Shown: positions 9,358-18,900 of the stretch, piece after piece
Layout of the letters: the number at the start of each line of letters is the position of its first letter
Numbering within the stretch: the first letter of the stretch is position 1
Assembly (NCBI RefSeq): GCF_030450055.1
Contig: NZ_CP118480.1
Location: 186,001-250,000, forward strand
Length of the DNA: 64,000 nucleotides
Source of the DNA: Gallaecimonas kandeliae
GTDB taxonomy: Bacteria; Pseudomonadota; Gammaproteobacteria; Enterobacterales; Gallaecimonadaceae
Direction of reading: 5' to 3'
Made by a program: the position numbers and the translations under genes
Notes under the pieces: generated by a model
The model's input: the letters and a program-made list of their open reading frames with translations, nothing else
What the model was told of the DNA's origin: nothing
Database searches by the model: none

Positions 9358-10869
9358 TCAGGCCGCGGCGGCCAGGGCTTCCTTGCAGTGGGCGTCCAGT
9401 TTCTTGAGGTAGGGCACCAGCAGCACGGCGACAACGGCGCCGGCCAGGGCCACCCAGCCCAGGTTCTGGAAGAGGTGGGTGTAGAGCGGCAGGGTCTGGG
9501 TCGGCTCTGTGATGCTTTCCGGTACGCTGGCGTAGTTGGCCACTATGGAACCCAGGTACTGGGACAGGCCGGTGGCCAGCAGCCAGGCGCCCATCATCAG
9601 GCCGCGCAGATTGGGGGCCACGTAACGGGCCACCATGCCCAGGCCTAGGCCGGAGATCAGCAGTTCGCCCACGGACTGGAAGAAATAGCCGGACACCATC
9701 CACCAGGGGGAAACCAGGCCGGCGGTGGCGAAGTTGCCGCTGACGGCATAGAGGAAGAAGCCGACGGCCAGCAGTATGAAGCCCCAGGCGTACTTGCCGG
9801 CCAGGGACAGGTCCTTGTCCTTGCTGCCCATGGAAGCGTACATCCAGGCCAGTACAGGGCTCATCACCGCTATCCAGAAGGGATTCAGCACCTGGAACTG
9901 CTCAGGGGGGATCTGGTAGCCGAAGAGGTCCAGCATGACGTTGTTTTTTGCAAAGAACGTCAGGGAGGTGGACATCTGCTGGTAGAAGATGAAGAAGAGG
10001 ATGGTCTGGAGCGTCAGGATGATCATGGCGATCAGGCCGCTGCGCTCGGCGCTGTTGGCGCGCCACACCAGAAATATGAAGAAGGCGGCCAGGCCGGCAC
10101 CGGCGATATTAACCACCAGGTTGGCCAGTTCCAGGTTCTGGACCACCAGGCCCACCAGCACGGCGGCGACCAGGGTGCCTGCCAGTACGCCCAGCAGCTT
10201 GCCGAGGTGCATGGGCTTGAAGTCGGGATCGGAGCCGATGTGCTTGAGGTATTTGCCCTGCACTATGTACTGGGCCACGCCGAACACCAGGCCCAGGGAG
10301 CAGACCAGGAAGGCCCAGTGCCAACCGTAGTGGACACGGATGATGGGGGTCAGGGTCTGGGACAGGAAGGCGCCCAGGTTGATGGACATGTAATACATGG
10401 TGAAGGCGCCGTCCAGCTTGGACTCGTCGTCTTCGTAGAGCTTGGCCACCAGGTTGTTGGGGTTGGCCTTGAAGAGGCCGTTACCGACGGCGATGACGCC
10501 CATGGAGAAAAACACCATGGCGTGGCCGGTACCGCCCATGACCTGGTCCCAGGGCACGGACAGCAGGCCATAGCCCAGGGCCAGCACTATGCCGCCCAGC
10601 ATGGTGGTGCGCCGCGCCCCCAGCACCTTGTCGCCGATCCAGCCACCGGCCACGGGGGCTAAGTAGATCATGGCGGCGAAGGCGCCCCAGGTGAGGTTGG
10701 CGCGGGTATCGTCAAAGCCCAGGTAGCTGGTGGCAAACATGACGATAAGGACTTGCATGCCGTAGAAGCCGAAACGCTCCCACATCTCGATCATGAAGAG
10801 GGCCATAAAGGCACGGCGCTTCTTCGACTCCTCGGCCTTGATGGCTTCAAGGGAAGCGGTGGTTGTCAT
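9358..10869 (-). CDS. POT/PTR family proton-dependent oligopeptide transporter
   Basis: Inner-membrane H+-coupled di/tripeptide importer of the major facilitator superfamily. The protein has 503 residues and about 14 hydrophobic segments. The first helix carries the family ExxER-type signature (EMWERFGFYG). The PTR segment GGWIGDKVLGARRTTMLGG and a later region with FFSMGVIAVGNGLFKANP are also present. It is a single gene with an AT-rich upstream gap (10870-11035) containing candidate promoter DNA but no other gene. I cannot tell DtpA, DtpB and YjdL-type specificity apart from sequence alone. Confidence 0.93.
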   Translation of the reverse strand: MTTTASLEAIKAEESKKRRAFMALFMIEMWERFGFYGMQVLIVMFATSYLGFDDTRANLTWGAFAAMIYLAPVAGGWIGDKVLGARRTTMLGGIVLALGYGLLSVPWDQVMGGTGHAMVFFSMGVIAVGNGLFKANPNNLVAKLYEDDESKLDGAFTMYYMSINLGAFLSQTLTPIIRVHYGWHWAFLVCSLGLVFGVAQYIVQGKYLKHIGSDPDFKPMHLGKLLGVLAGTLVAAVLVGLVVQNLELANLVVNIAGAGLAAFFIFLVWRANSAERSGLIAMIILTLQTILFFIFYQQMSTSLTFFAKNNVMLDLFGYQIPPEQFQVLNPFWIAVMSPVLAWMYASMGSKDKDLSLAGKYAWGFILLAVGFFLYAVSGNFATAGLVSPWWMVSGYFFQSVGELLISGLGLGMVARYVAPNLRGLMMGAWLLATGLSQYLGSIVANYASVPESITEPTQTLPLYTHLFQNLGWVALAGAVVAVLLVPYLKKLDAHCKEALAAAA

Positions 10870-11035
10870 AGTGTGATCCGTCTTATTTTAAGAGTACGCG
10901 GCTTGTTATACCGATATTGGCCGCGCCTTTCCACAAGGCGACTGTGGCAAAAGTGAGCAGCTCTTTAGGTTTTTGTTGAATTTATGATGAAAAAACCTGG
11001 GTTTTACCCGAAAGAGACTGAATTTGTGGGGATTT

Positions 11036-11425
11036 TCAGGTCTGGTATAGCTCCAGGGGCAGCCGGTCGGGATCTTCGAAAAATGTGAACAAGCGCCCGG
11101 TTGCCGGGTCCTGGCGTATGGGCTCCACCGCTATTCCCTTGGCCTGGAGCCAGGCGGCGGTGGCCGCCACGTCCGCTACGGCAAAGGCCAGGTGGCGCAG
11201 CCCCTGGGCCTCGGGGTAGCTGGGCCTGGCCGGGGCGCTTGGGAAGCTGAACAGCTCCAGCTGGCCGCCGTCCGGCAGGGCCAGATCCAGCTTCCAGGAG
11301 TCCCGCTCGGCCCTGTACTGCTCGGCCAACACCGCCAGCTCCAGGACCTGGGTATAGAAGGCCTTGGAGCGCTGATAATCGCTGCAGATGAGGGCGACAT
11401 GGTGGATGGCCTTGAGGTGGCTCAC
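11036..11425 (-). CDS. gloA2: VOC (glyoxalase/bleomycin-resistance fold) family protein
   Basis: A 129-residue single VOC module, close to the GloA2/YaeR type, a small metal-dependent enzyme of uncertain substrate. The N-terminus (AIHHVALICSDYQRSKAFY) has the conserved metal-ligand His, the middle has GLRHLAFAV, and the C-terminal FFEDPDRLPLELYQT carries the usual acidic ligand. The GTG start at 11425 overlaps the purU stop by 4 nt (GTGA), so it is the second gene of a purU operon. The link to formate or one-carbon metabolism is not established. Confidence 0.85.
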   Translation of the reverse strand: MSHLKAIHHVALICSDYQRSKAFYTQVLELAVLAEQYRAERDSWKLDLALPDGGQLELFSFPSAPARPSYPEAQGLRHLAFAVADVAATAAWLQAKGIAVEPIRQDPATGRLFTFFEDPDRLPLELYQT

Positions 11426-12258
11426 TTGAACACCACCGTCTTGTTGCCGTGGACGAAGACCCGCTCTTCCAGCACCAGCTGCAGGGCCCGGCTCAGCACC
11501 GATTTCTCCACGTCCCGGCCGGCCTTGGCCATGTCGGTGGCGGACTGGGCGTGGCTGACGTGGATCACGTCCTGCTCGATGATGGGGCCTTCGTCCAGGT
11601 CGTCGGTGACGAAATGGGCGGTGGCGCCGATCATCTTCACCCCCCGCTCGAAGGCCTGGCGGTAAGGGTTGGCGCCGATGAAGGCGGGCAGGAAGCTGTG
11701 GTGGATGTTGATGATCTTGTGGGGGTACTGGGCCACGAAGTCCGGGGTCAGGATGCGCATGAACTTGGCCAGCACCAGGTAGTCGGGGCCGTAGTCGTCG
11801 ATGATGGCCTGGAGGGCCGCTTCGTGCTCGGGGCGGCTCAGCCCCTGGTGAGGCACCTGGTGGAAGGGGATGCCAAAGCGGGTCACCAGGTCGCCGAGGT
11901 CCCCGTGGTTGCCGATCACCGCCGCTATCTCCACCTCCAGGGCCCCTTCGAAACACTTCATCAGGATGTCGCCCAGGGCGTGGGCCTCACGGGTGACCAA
12001 TATGACGATGCGCTTGCGCCCTGAAGGCACCAGGCGCCGGATGGCGCCCTTGGGCAGGGCCTCGTCCAAGTCGGCCAGCAGGGTGCTGTCGTTGAAGATG
12101 CCGTTCAGCTCGGTGCGCATGAAGAAGCGGCCATGCTCCCTGTCCACGAACTCGTGGTTGCGGGTGATGTTGAGCTGGTGCTTGTAGCAGAGGTTGGTGA
12201 TCTTGGCGATCAGGCCCTTGGCGTCAGGGCACTGGGTGAGCAGGATCTTCTTTTCCAT
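11422..12258 (-). CDS. purU: Formyltetrahydrofolate deformylase
   Basis: Hydrolyses 10-formyl-THF to formate and THF, supplying formate for PurT and balancing the folate pool. The protein has 278 residues: an N-terminal ACT domain (about 4-80) that senses Met/Gly in E. coli, then a formyl-transferase-fold catalytic domain with the active-site segment NIHHSFLPAFIGA and the Asp-bearing FVTDDLDEGPII. I took ATG 12258. A GTG two codons upstream (12264) is possible. No strong ribosome site is visible for either. Confidence 0.95.
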   Translation of the reverse strand: MEKKILLTQCPDAKGLIAKITNLCYKHQLNITRNHEFVDREHGRFFMRTELNGIFNDSTLLADLDEALPKGAIRRLVPSGRKRIVILVTREAHALGDILMKCFEGALEVEIAAVIGNHGDLGDLVTRFGIPFHQVPHQGLSRPEHEAALQAIIDDYGPDYLVLAKFMRILTPDFVAQYPHKIINIHHSFLPAFIGANPYRQAFERGVKMIGATAHFVTDDLDEGPIIEQDVIHVSHAQSATDMAKAGRDVEKSVLSRALQLVLEERVFVHGNKTVVFK

Positions 12259-12290
12259 GGGCACGACTTCTGGATGGCTGGCAGTCCATC

Positions 12291-13556
12291 TTAGCCGGTC
12301 GTGGCGTTTTGGGAAGCCCCTTGCTGCTGGCCCTGGGGCAGGTAGAGGCTGGCGCGGGTGCCAGCGGCGCCGTCCCTGGCCATCTGCAACCGGCCCCGGT
12401 GCTGCTCGGCCACCCGCCGCACTATGGCCAGGCCTATGCCGTGGTGGGCTATGTTGTCCTGGCTCTCGGCTTGTTCTTCTTCCTCTTCCTGCCAGCCAGG
12501 GCCGTCGTCGATCACCTGGATCACCAGCTCCTGCTGGCTGAGGCTGGCCTCGACCCTGACCTGGCTGTGGGCGAAACGCAGCGCATTGGCCAGCAGGTTG
12601 TTGAGGGCCCGGGTCAGCAGGGTGGCGTCGGCCACGAAGGGACTGTCGTGGTCGACACAGAGCTGGATGGGCTTGTCGCCCAGCTCGGTGAAGGGCCGGA
12701 TCACCGATTCCAGGTAGGAGCGCAGCTGCAGGCGCTGGCGGCTGGGCTCCTGGGGGTTGTAGTCGTTCTGGGCCAGGCGCAGGTAGTCGTAGACGTTGGC
12801 TTCGATCTCCTTGATGTTCTGCTCCAGCATCCTTTCCAGCTCTTCGGGGGGATAGTCTTCCAGCATCTGGCAGAGGAAGCGCATCCTGGCCAAGGGGGTC
12901 TTGATGTCGTGGCAGACGGTCTCGGCCACCTCGGCCTGGAAGCGATTGAGCTGCGCTATGCGGCCAGTGAGGTTGTGCAGCGACTGTGCCAGGGGGGCCA
13001 GGTAGGAGCGACGGCTCAGGGTGAAACGGGGGAATTTGCCGAAGCGGATCTCCTTGATGGCGCTGGCCCGCAATGTCTCTATGTCGCGGAAGATGCCCCT
13101 GCTGACAAAGAAGAGCCCCAGCAGCAGCACCAGGTAGAAGATATAAGCAAAATCCAGGGCTGGCTCCTCGTGCTTGGGCCAGTTGAGCTGGTTGAGGCAG
13201 AGCAGGCCGCCCTGGTGGTCGATGTGGCAGAGCAGGCTGTTCCCCTTGTTGTCATGAAGGGGAATGACGGCCCCCGGCTCCCCCAGAGGCTGTCCACCCC
13301 AGTAACCAGACGGGTAACGAACGAAGAGGGCCTTATTGCAGTCAGGGTCGCTGTCGGCCGAGCAACCGAGGCGCTCACCCCGCTCGCGGCGCTGTTGCAC
13401 TGCTGTCAGCACCTCCTTGGCGTTCACCTGCGGGGCCTGTTCTATGGTCAGCCAGGCATGGACCTCGTTGAGGCTGAAGGACAGCAGCAGTACCGTCAGT
13501 ACCAGGGCCAGGTAGTAACGGACCAGGGGCGATTTAAGCTTGCATCGCAGCTTCAT
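12291..13556 (-). CDS. Sensor histidine kinase
   Basis: Inner-membrane kinase of 421 residues. A first membrane helix (about 12-32) is followed by a periplasmic domain of roughly 100 residues with four Cys (ERLGCSADSDPDC and a CHIDHQGGLLC segment), a second helix (about 138-158), a dimerisation domain with phospho-acceptor H216 (VCHDIKTPLARMRF) and an ATPase domain with the N box (NNLLANALRFA) and GIGLAIVRRV. The last residues are Gln-rich. It overlaps the response regulator by 23 nt. The signal sensed is unknown. The paired periplasmic Cys suggest disulfides or metal, which is inference. Confidence 0.92.
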   Translation of the reverse strand: MKLRCKLKSPLVRYYLALVLTVLLLSFSLNEVHAWLTIEQAPQVNAKEVLTAVQQRRERGERLGCSADSDPDCNKALFVRYPSGYWGGQPLGEPGAVIPLHDNKGNSLLCHIDHQGGLLCLNQLNWPKHEEPALDFAYIFYLVLLLGLFFVSRGIFRDIETLRASAIKEIRFGKFPRFTLSRRSYLAPLAQSLHNLTGRIAQLNRFQAEVAETVCHDIKTPLARMRFLCQMLEDYPPEELERMLEQNIKEIEANVYDYLRLAQNDYNPQEPSRQRLQLRSYLESVIRPFTELGDKPIQLCVDHDSPFVADATLLTRALNNLLANALRFAHSQVRVEASLSQQELVIQVIDDGPGWQEEEEEQAESQDNIAHHGIGLAIVRRVAEQHRGRLQMARDGAAGTRASLYLPQGQQQGASQNATTG

Positions 13557-14232
13557 AGATGAGCCTGTAGCCCTGGCCCCAGACGGTGCCTATTGTCCAT
13601 TGGGGATCTATGGTTTGCAGCTTCTTCCTCAGCCGCGACGCCCTGCCGTCCATGGTCCTGTCCATGCCGTCGTAATCACGCCCCAGCTGGTGTTGGAACA
13701 GCCACTCACGGCTGACCACCTTGCCGTATTGCTCCAGCAGGGCGCTGAGCAGCCGCAGCTCCGCCGTGGTCAGTTGCAGGGCCTGGCCGGCCAGGGTGGC
13801 CACCCCGGCCTGGTGATCCAGGGTCAGGTTGAACTGCTTGAAGTGGGCCGGCGGCGCCGCTTTGGTGTCTTCCTCCTTGGGCAGGAAGACCTGGATCTTG
13901 GCGTGGAGCAGCCTGGGGTCCACCGGCTTGAGCAGGTAATCCTGGGCACCCAGGGAAAAGCCGTGCAGCTGGTGTTGCAGCTGGGTCTGGGCCGTCATGA
14001 AGATGATGGGGCCGGGGAAACCGTCCCTGATGGCCGCCACGAAGTCAAAACCGCTTTCCCCCGGCAGCATGACGTCACAGAGCAGCAGGTCGAAATGTTG
14101 CTGGGCGACCAGCTGCTGGGCGCGGTTGGCGCTGCGGCAGGCCGTGATCTCGTAGCCCTTGGACATCAGGAAGCCCTTGATCAGGCGCGACAACTCGGCG
14201 TCGTCTTCCAGTAGAAGGATGTGGCTGCTCAT
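13534..14232 (-). CDS. OmpR-family response regulator
   Basis: A 232-residue DNA-binding regulator. The receiver domain has acidic residues D10/D11, phospho-acceptor D53 (LLLCDVMLPGESG) and the Lys in LLKPVDP. The C-terminal winged helix covers about 135-230 (TTAELRLLSALLEQYGKVVSREWL). The start at 14232 overlaps the DUF3019 gene stop by 4 nt (ATGA). An ATG five codons upstream lies in the DUF3019 gene and is rejected. It is cotranscribed with the kinase. Likely targets include the MipA/DUF3019 pair in the same operon. Confidence 0.93.
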   Translation of the reverse strand: MSSHILLLEDDAELSRLIKGFLMSKGYEITACRSANRAQQLVAQQHFDLLLCDVMLPGESGFDFVAAIRDGFPGPIIFMTAQTQLQHQLHGFSLGAQDYLLKPVDPRLLHAKIQVFLPKEEDTKAAPPAHFKQFNLTLDHQAGVATLAGQALQLTTAELRLLSALLEQYGKVVSREWLFQHQLGRDYDGMDRTMDGRASRLRKKLQTIDPQWTIGTVWGQGYRLIYEAAMQA

Positions 14233-14609
14233 CGGAAGAGGCTCCATTCCAGGCGTCGGTGGATCAGTGCTGAGGATTGCGACGACGACTGGAGATAGCG
14301 GATCTCCCTTTCCGCCACCGGTTCCAGGCTGACGGCGTCCAGCAGTTGCAGCCGGATGTTGCCGTTCAGGGACAGCTTCAGTGGGAAGTCGCTTGTCTGC
14401 TGTTGGCAGGTAAAGGGGTGCCCTGGGTCCCTTGCCAAGACCAGGCAGAGCTGGCGGTCGGCGTGCCAGCTGACCTTGGCATTGAGGGGGCAGGGCTCAT
14501 CGGCCTTGCCGACACAGACAAGTGGCCTGACATCCAGCAGCATCTCGGCCGCTCCCGCCGTGAAGGGGAGCAGCAGCATGCCTGTCAATGCCAGCCGCCT
14601 GATCACCAT
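14229..14609 (-). CDS. DUF3019 domain periplasmic protein
   Basis: A 126-residue secreted protein of unknown function with a signal peptide (cleavage probably after TAGAA) and four Cys in the mature part (LVCVGKADEPCPLN, RQLCLVLA and HPFTCQQQ) that could form two disulfides. The pattern matches DUF3019 proteins, which in Shewanella-like genomes sit beside MipA and a two-component system. Here it is wedged between mipA (7-nt overlap) and the response regulator (4-nt overlap), so all four are one operon. Confidence 0.8.
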   Translation of the reverse strand: MVIRRLALTGMLLLPFTAGAAEMLLDVRPLVCVGKADEPCPLNAKVSWHADRQLCLVLARDPGHPFTCQQQTSDFPLKLSLNGNIRLQLLDAVSLEPVAEREIRYLQSSSQSSALIHRRLEWSLFR

Positions 14610-15454
14610 GCCCAGCTGACCCCTACAAACCAGATGTCCTGATGTCGTTGGTCGAAAAACAAGTTCTTGTCATAGGCTTTTGGCAGCCACTCGCGCTTCC
14701 AACTGGCCACCAGCTGCTTGTCCTTGCCCAGAGGGAAACGGCTTTCCATCTTGAGGGAAGGCAGCCATTGGGCCCCTGGCTCGTATTGGTAGTGAAAGTC
14801 GTTGTCCTGCTTGTGGACGCCGAAATAGTAATTGCTGTAACTGCTGCTCAGGCGCCTGGCCCCGGCCGTCAGGGCGAGATCCAAGGGGCCTAAATGCTGC
14901 TGGTAGCGGACCTTGTTTTCCCATTCGCTGCCCCGATGCACGCCGCTGATGTCGGTATGCCAGGCGCTGCTCAGTTGCCAGTCCTGGTTCTGCCAATAGA
15001 GGGTGGCACCCCCCAGGTAGCTCATGGTGCGTTTTGCCGGGTGGATCAGCTTTTTGGGGTCAACACCGAAAGGCACCCCTATGGGGATATTCGCACTCGC
15101 CAGGCCACTGAAGAAGGCGTTGCCCAATGAGCTGCCTCGCAGCAGCAGAGCGTCGAAGCTTTGCTTGGTGGTCAGGTCGAAAGACCAATGTCCGCTTTGC
15201 AGCAGGTTAAAACCCAGGTCCAGGTCCTCGACGTAAAAGCGTTTGTAATAAAAAGACCAGCGGGGCAGCACGTAGAGGGGGATGTCTTCACCATCCCGCA
15301 ATACCGAACCGTAACGGCCCACCCCCACGGCCATCGACAGCCGCCAATCGGCACCCCCTTCGGTGGATTCGGCAGCCAAAGCCAGGTCTGACCATAACAG
15401 GACCAGGCTCAACAGGCAGCAGTACAGCAGTGACAACAGGGGGGGTCGCATCAT
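14603..15454 (-). CDS. MipA/OmpV family outer-membrane protein
   Basis: A 283-residue outer-membrane beta-barrel protein. The N-terminal signal peptide ends near DLALAAES. The mature part is rich in aromatic, alternating strands and ends in an aromatic-Trp C-terminus (VGVSWAW), as for barrel insertion. In E. coli MipA is a scaffold linking murein synthases and hydrolases. OmpV members elsewhere act in osmotic or antimicrobial stress. I chose the ATG at 15454. A TTG four codons earlier also reads through. It is the first gene of the four-gene operon, making envelope-stress control by the kinase/regulator plausible. Confidence 0.85.
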   Translation of the reverse strand: MMRPPLLSLLYCCLLSLVLLWSDLALAAESTEGGADWRLSMAVGVGRYGSVLRDGEDIPLYVLPRWSFYYKRFYVEDLDLGFNLLQSGHWSFDLTTKQSFDALLLRGSSLGNAFFSGLASANIPIGVPFGVDPKKLIHPAKRTMSYLGGATLYWQNQDWQLSSAWHTDISGVHRGSEWENKVRYQQHLGPLDLALTAGARRLSSSYSNYYFGVHKQDNDFHYQYEPGAQWLPSLKMESRFPLGKDKQLVASWKREWLPKAYDKNLFFDQRHQDIWFVGVSWAW

Positions 15455-15568
15455 TCTGATTTCCAAGACTACAACCGGCCTCTACGGCTAGCCGGTTAGG
15501 CATCCACATCATATCAAGGTCGCAACTTACAACCAGATCTCTGTTAACAGTCTGCACACTTTTGTACG

Positions 15569-15950
15569 CATTTCATCCATGGGCTGGGGATATAGATACG
15601 CCTCTCGCATGTAACGAACTTTTTTACGGTTCGTGCTGCGAATGTAAACTTGGAGGTCAAGTGAAACATTCAGCCCCACACCATGGCGACCTTGCCTGCG
15701 CTGCCTGGCGCCGGCATTGCCACTATTGTGCTGGCTGCGCAAGCGGCAAGGCCTGTGGGCACATTTCATCCTGCCTCCAAGGATACAGATACAGCTCGCA
15801 CCTGACGGGGTAACAAACCCTGGTGCGACATTTGTAAAATTTGGAGGTCACGTGAAACTCAAGTCCCTTACCCTGGCGACTTTGTCAGCGCTTTACAGCG
15901 CCGGCGTCGCTACTACTGTGCTGGCTGCACCCAGCATGGCGACGGGCGCA
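15569..15950 (+). repeat. Degenerate ~191-bp tandem duplication upstream of and into the S8 peptidase gene
   Basis: Copy 1 (about 15569-15760) and copy 2 (about 15762-15950) align along their length with an offset of 190-193 bp. Shared landmarks are CATTTCATCC (15569, 15762), GGATAYAGATAC (15588, 15781), TTGGAGGTCA with a GTGAAAC start (15651-15667, 15842-15858), TGGCGAC (15684, 15874) and TGTGCTGGCTGC (15727, 15917). Copy 2 is the functional leader, ribosome site and signal-peptide code of the peptidase. This repeat also accounts for most of the otherwise gene-free stretch 15455-15851. Confidence 0.85.
15661..15760 (+). pseudogene. Frameshifted remnant of S8 peptidase signal-peptide region
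   Basis: Copy 1 of the tandem duplication keeps GGAGG (15652-15656) and a GTG start at 15661, but carries an extra base near 15668 compared with copy 2. If that base is ignored, the downstream text reads MATLPALPGAGIATIVLAA, clearly similar to the peptidase signal peptide LATLSALYSAGVATTVLAA. As it stands, the GTG opens a 50-codon frame ending at 15813 whose predicted peptide has six Cys and several His. Whether this is translated, as a leader peptide or by accident, is unknown. Confidence 0.65.
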
Positions 15951-18900
15951 GCGCCTGTCGCCAAGCTCCAGGAAATGAAGCTGCCCAGCGCCGAATTCAT
16001 GGCCCAGCAGCAGCTGCGCAACAAGACCAGCGGTAACGCCGTCAAGCGCAATAACGGCCAGAACATCCAGCTCAAGCGCAATACCATCGCCGACAAGTTC
16101 AAGGCCTCCAAGGCCGATGCCCAGGGCGAGCACGACTACATCGTTGAGCTGTACGGTGATACTGTCATCGAACAGCAGCGCGCCATGCTGGTTCAGCAGG
16201 TCGCCAGCGGTGCCATCCCCGCCAAGACCCTGAACGATGCCAGCGCCATGCGCGTCACAGGTGCCGCCCTGCGCAGCCCCACCGCCGCCAGCCAGCAGCT
16301 CAAGGTCACCCAGGGCCAGGACAGCGTACTGTCCGCCGCCAGCGCCCTGATCGGCCGTCAGCTGGATCCCAAGCTGCGTTATACCAAGGTGCTGAACGGC
16401 TTCAGCCTCAAGATGACCCAGGCCGAGGCCCAACGCATGGCCAGCCTGCCTCAGGTCAAGCGCATCACCAAGAACCAGATGTACCACCTGCAGACCGACT
16501 ACGGCCCCATCCATATCGGTGCCGACAAGGTCTGGAGCGGTGACAACGTCACCAACACCCCTTACCAGGGTGAAGGCATGGTCGTCGGTATCGTCGATAC
16601 GGGTATCAACACCGACCACCCCAGCTTCCAGCCCACTGGTGACGACGGTTATACCGTCCAAAACCCACTGGGCCACGGCAACTACCTGGGCGACTGTACC
16701 CAGGCTGAGTTTGCCGACCGCTGTAACGACAAGCTGATCGGTGTCTTCAGTTACGAGAGGATCACCGACGCCTATTCCGCCGACGCATTCCAGGATCCGT
16801 CCAAACCCTGGTACGAGCCCAACGTCGAAATTCGCCCCCGCTTCGGTGAGGATTACGTAGGCCACGGCTCCCACACCGCCAGTACCGTCGCCGGTAACGT
16901 CATCAAGAACGCCCCCTTCCAGGCGGCGAGCCCCACAGCCACCGGCCACGGTATTGACACCGGCTTCACCTTCGACCGCGTTTCCGGCATGGCGCCCCAC
17001 GCCAACATCGTCGCCTTCCAGGTCTGTTTCCCCGGCGAAAGTGGCGACCCCTACGCCGGCTGTCCCGGTGACGCCATCCTGGCCGGTATCGAAGACGCTG
17101 TCGCCACCGGCGTCGACGTCATCAACTTCTCCATCGGTGGTCAGGAAAGCTCTCCCTGGGAAAGCCCCATGGAACAGGCCTTCCTGCAGGCCCACGAAGC
17201 CGGCATCGCCGTGGCCGTGGCCGCCGGCAACTCCGGCCAGAATGCCAGCGGCAACGAGGTCTTCGGTTACATCGATCACAGCTCTCCCTGGCTGGTCAAC
17301 GTGGCCGCCGCTTCCGACGGCCGCAACATCGGCGTGGTGGGCAAGAGCCTGACCAACTTCGACAGCGACAGTACTATGTATGTCCCCACTACCATCAGTG
17401 GCGGCAGCCTGAGCGGCGGCATAGTCGGTGACGTCGTCTACGCCAAGAACTACCCCGACCCGGACACCAGCGACGCCTTTGGGCCCGAGACCTGTAACGT
17501 GCCTTTCCCGGCCGGTACCTTCCAGCCTACCGACATCGTCGTCTGTGACCGCGGCGACATCGCCCGCAAGGCCAAGGCCGACAACGTCAAGGCCGGTGGC
17601 GCCGGCGGTTTCGTGCTGGCCAACATGAGCTACGACACCAGCTCGCCTGACGGCATGATCTTCAACGACATCTACTCGTTGCCGGGCATCCAGATCAGCG
17701 CCGGCGACGCCTATTACCTGAAGAACTGGCTGGCCGACGGCAGCTACCACAAGGGCGAGATCACCGCTTCCCACGTGGAGCGGACCATAGACGAGAACCA
17801 AGCCGACATCCTGGCCAGCTTCTCGTCCCGTGGCCCCAGCTACTATGCGCCCGAGCACCTGATCCCCATGATCACGGCGCCCGGAGTCAACATCTACGCC
17901 GCCAACTCCGACGATCAACCCTTCACCATGGGCCCCAACGCCAGCGACTGGACCATCATGAGCGGTACCTCCATGGCCAGCCCCCATGTGGCCGGTGCCA
18001 TGACCCTGGTGCGCCAGGCCCACCCGGACTGGACCGTCTCGGAAGTGCAGAGCGCCATGCAGATGACCTCAGTCCAGGACGTCCGCTACCTGCCCAATCC
18101 CTGGTCCCCCCTGCAGGATGCCGACATCTACCGCGCCGGTTCCGGCCGGGTGGACGTCAACGCCGCCGTCAACAGCGGCCTGCTGATGGACGAGTCCGTG
18201 GAGAACTTCCGCAATGCCGACCCGGCCAACGGCGGTGTGGTGCACAACCTCAACCTGCCCGAACTGGTCAACATGCACTGCGCCGAGAGCTGCACCTGGG
18301 TCCGTACCTTCAAGGCCACTCGCGACGGTTCCTGGACTGTGGAGCCCAAGACCGGCGAGTTCAGCTTTCAGCTGGAAGCCACGCCCTCCAGCTTCAGCCT
18401 CAAGGCCGGCCAGACCCAGTCTGTGGTCTTTACCGCCAAGATCCTCAACAGCCAAGCCAAGAACTACAATTCCGAGTCCGAGGTTCACGGCTCGGTGCGC
18501 CTGGTACCCGACCAGCCGGATATCCCCTCCGTGTTCATGCCGGTGGCTGTCACCTTCGACAACCGCAACCTGCCTGACAGCGTTGGCTTTACCAGCAACC
18601 GTGACCAGGGTATCCACAACCTCGGCAACCTGATGCTGCCGCAGGCGGACGCCCCTGTGTACAGCGCCGCCACCCCGGTCAAGGCCCAGCTGCGGGAAGT
18701 GACCCTGCCTCAGTCCGTTAACTATTGCAGCTTTGCCTGTAGCCATGTACCGGACGCCTCCACCGACGTCACCACCATCGACGTGCCTGAAGGTGCCTCC
18801 CGCCTGATGGTGGAAGTGCTGGCCCGCACCGCCACTACCATCAAGGGCGCCGCCAACATGTGGATGGCCGGTGACGCCGACGTCTTCATAGGTTACGACG

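Noticed and set aside
15717-15851. S8 peptidase starting 45 codons upstream at 15717
   Set aside because: The stretch reads through the duplicated leader and has no signal peptide. GTG 15852 has GGAGG at the right distance and is followed by a proper signal peptide.
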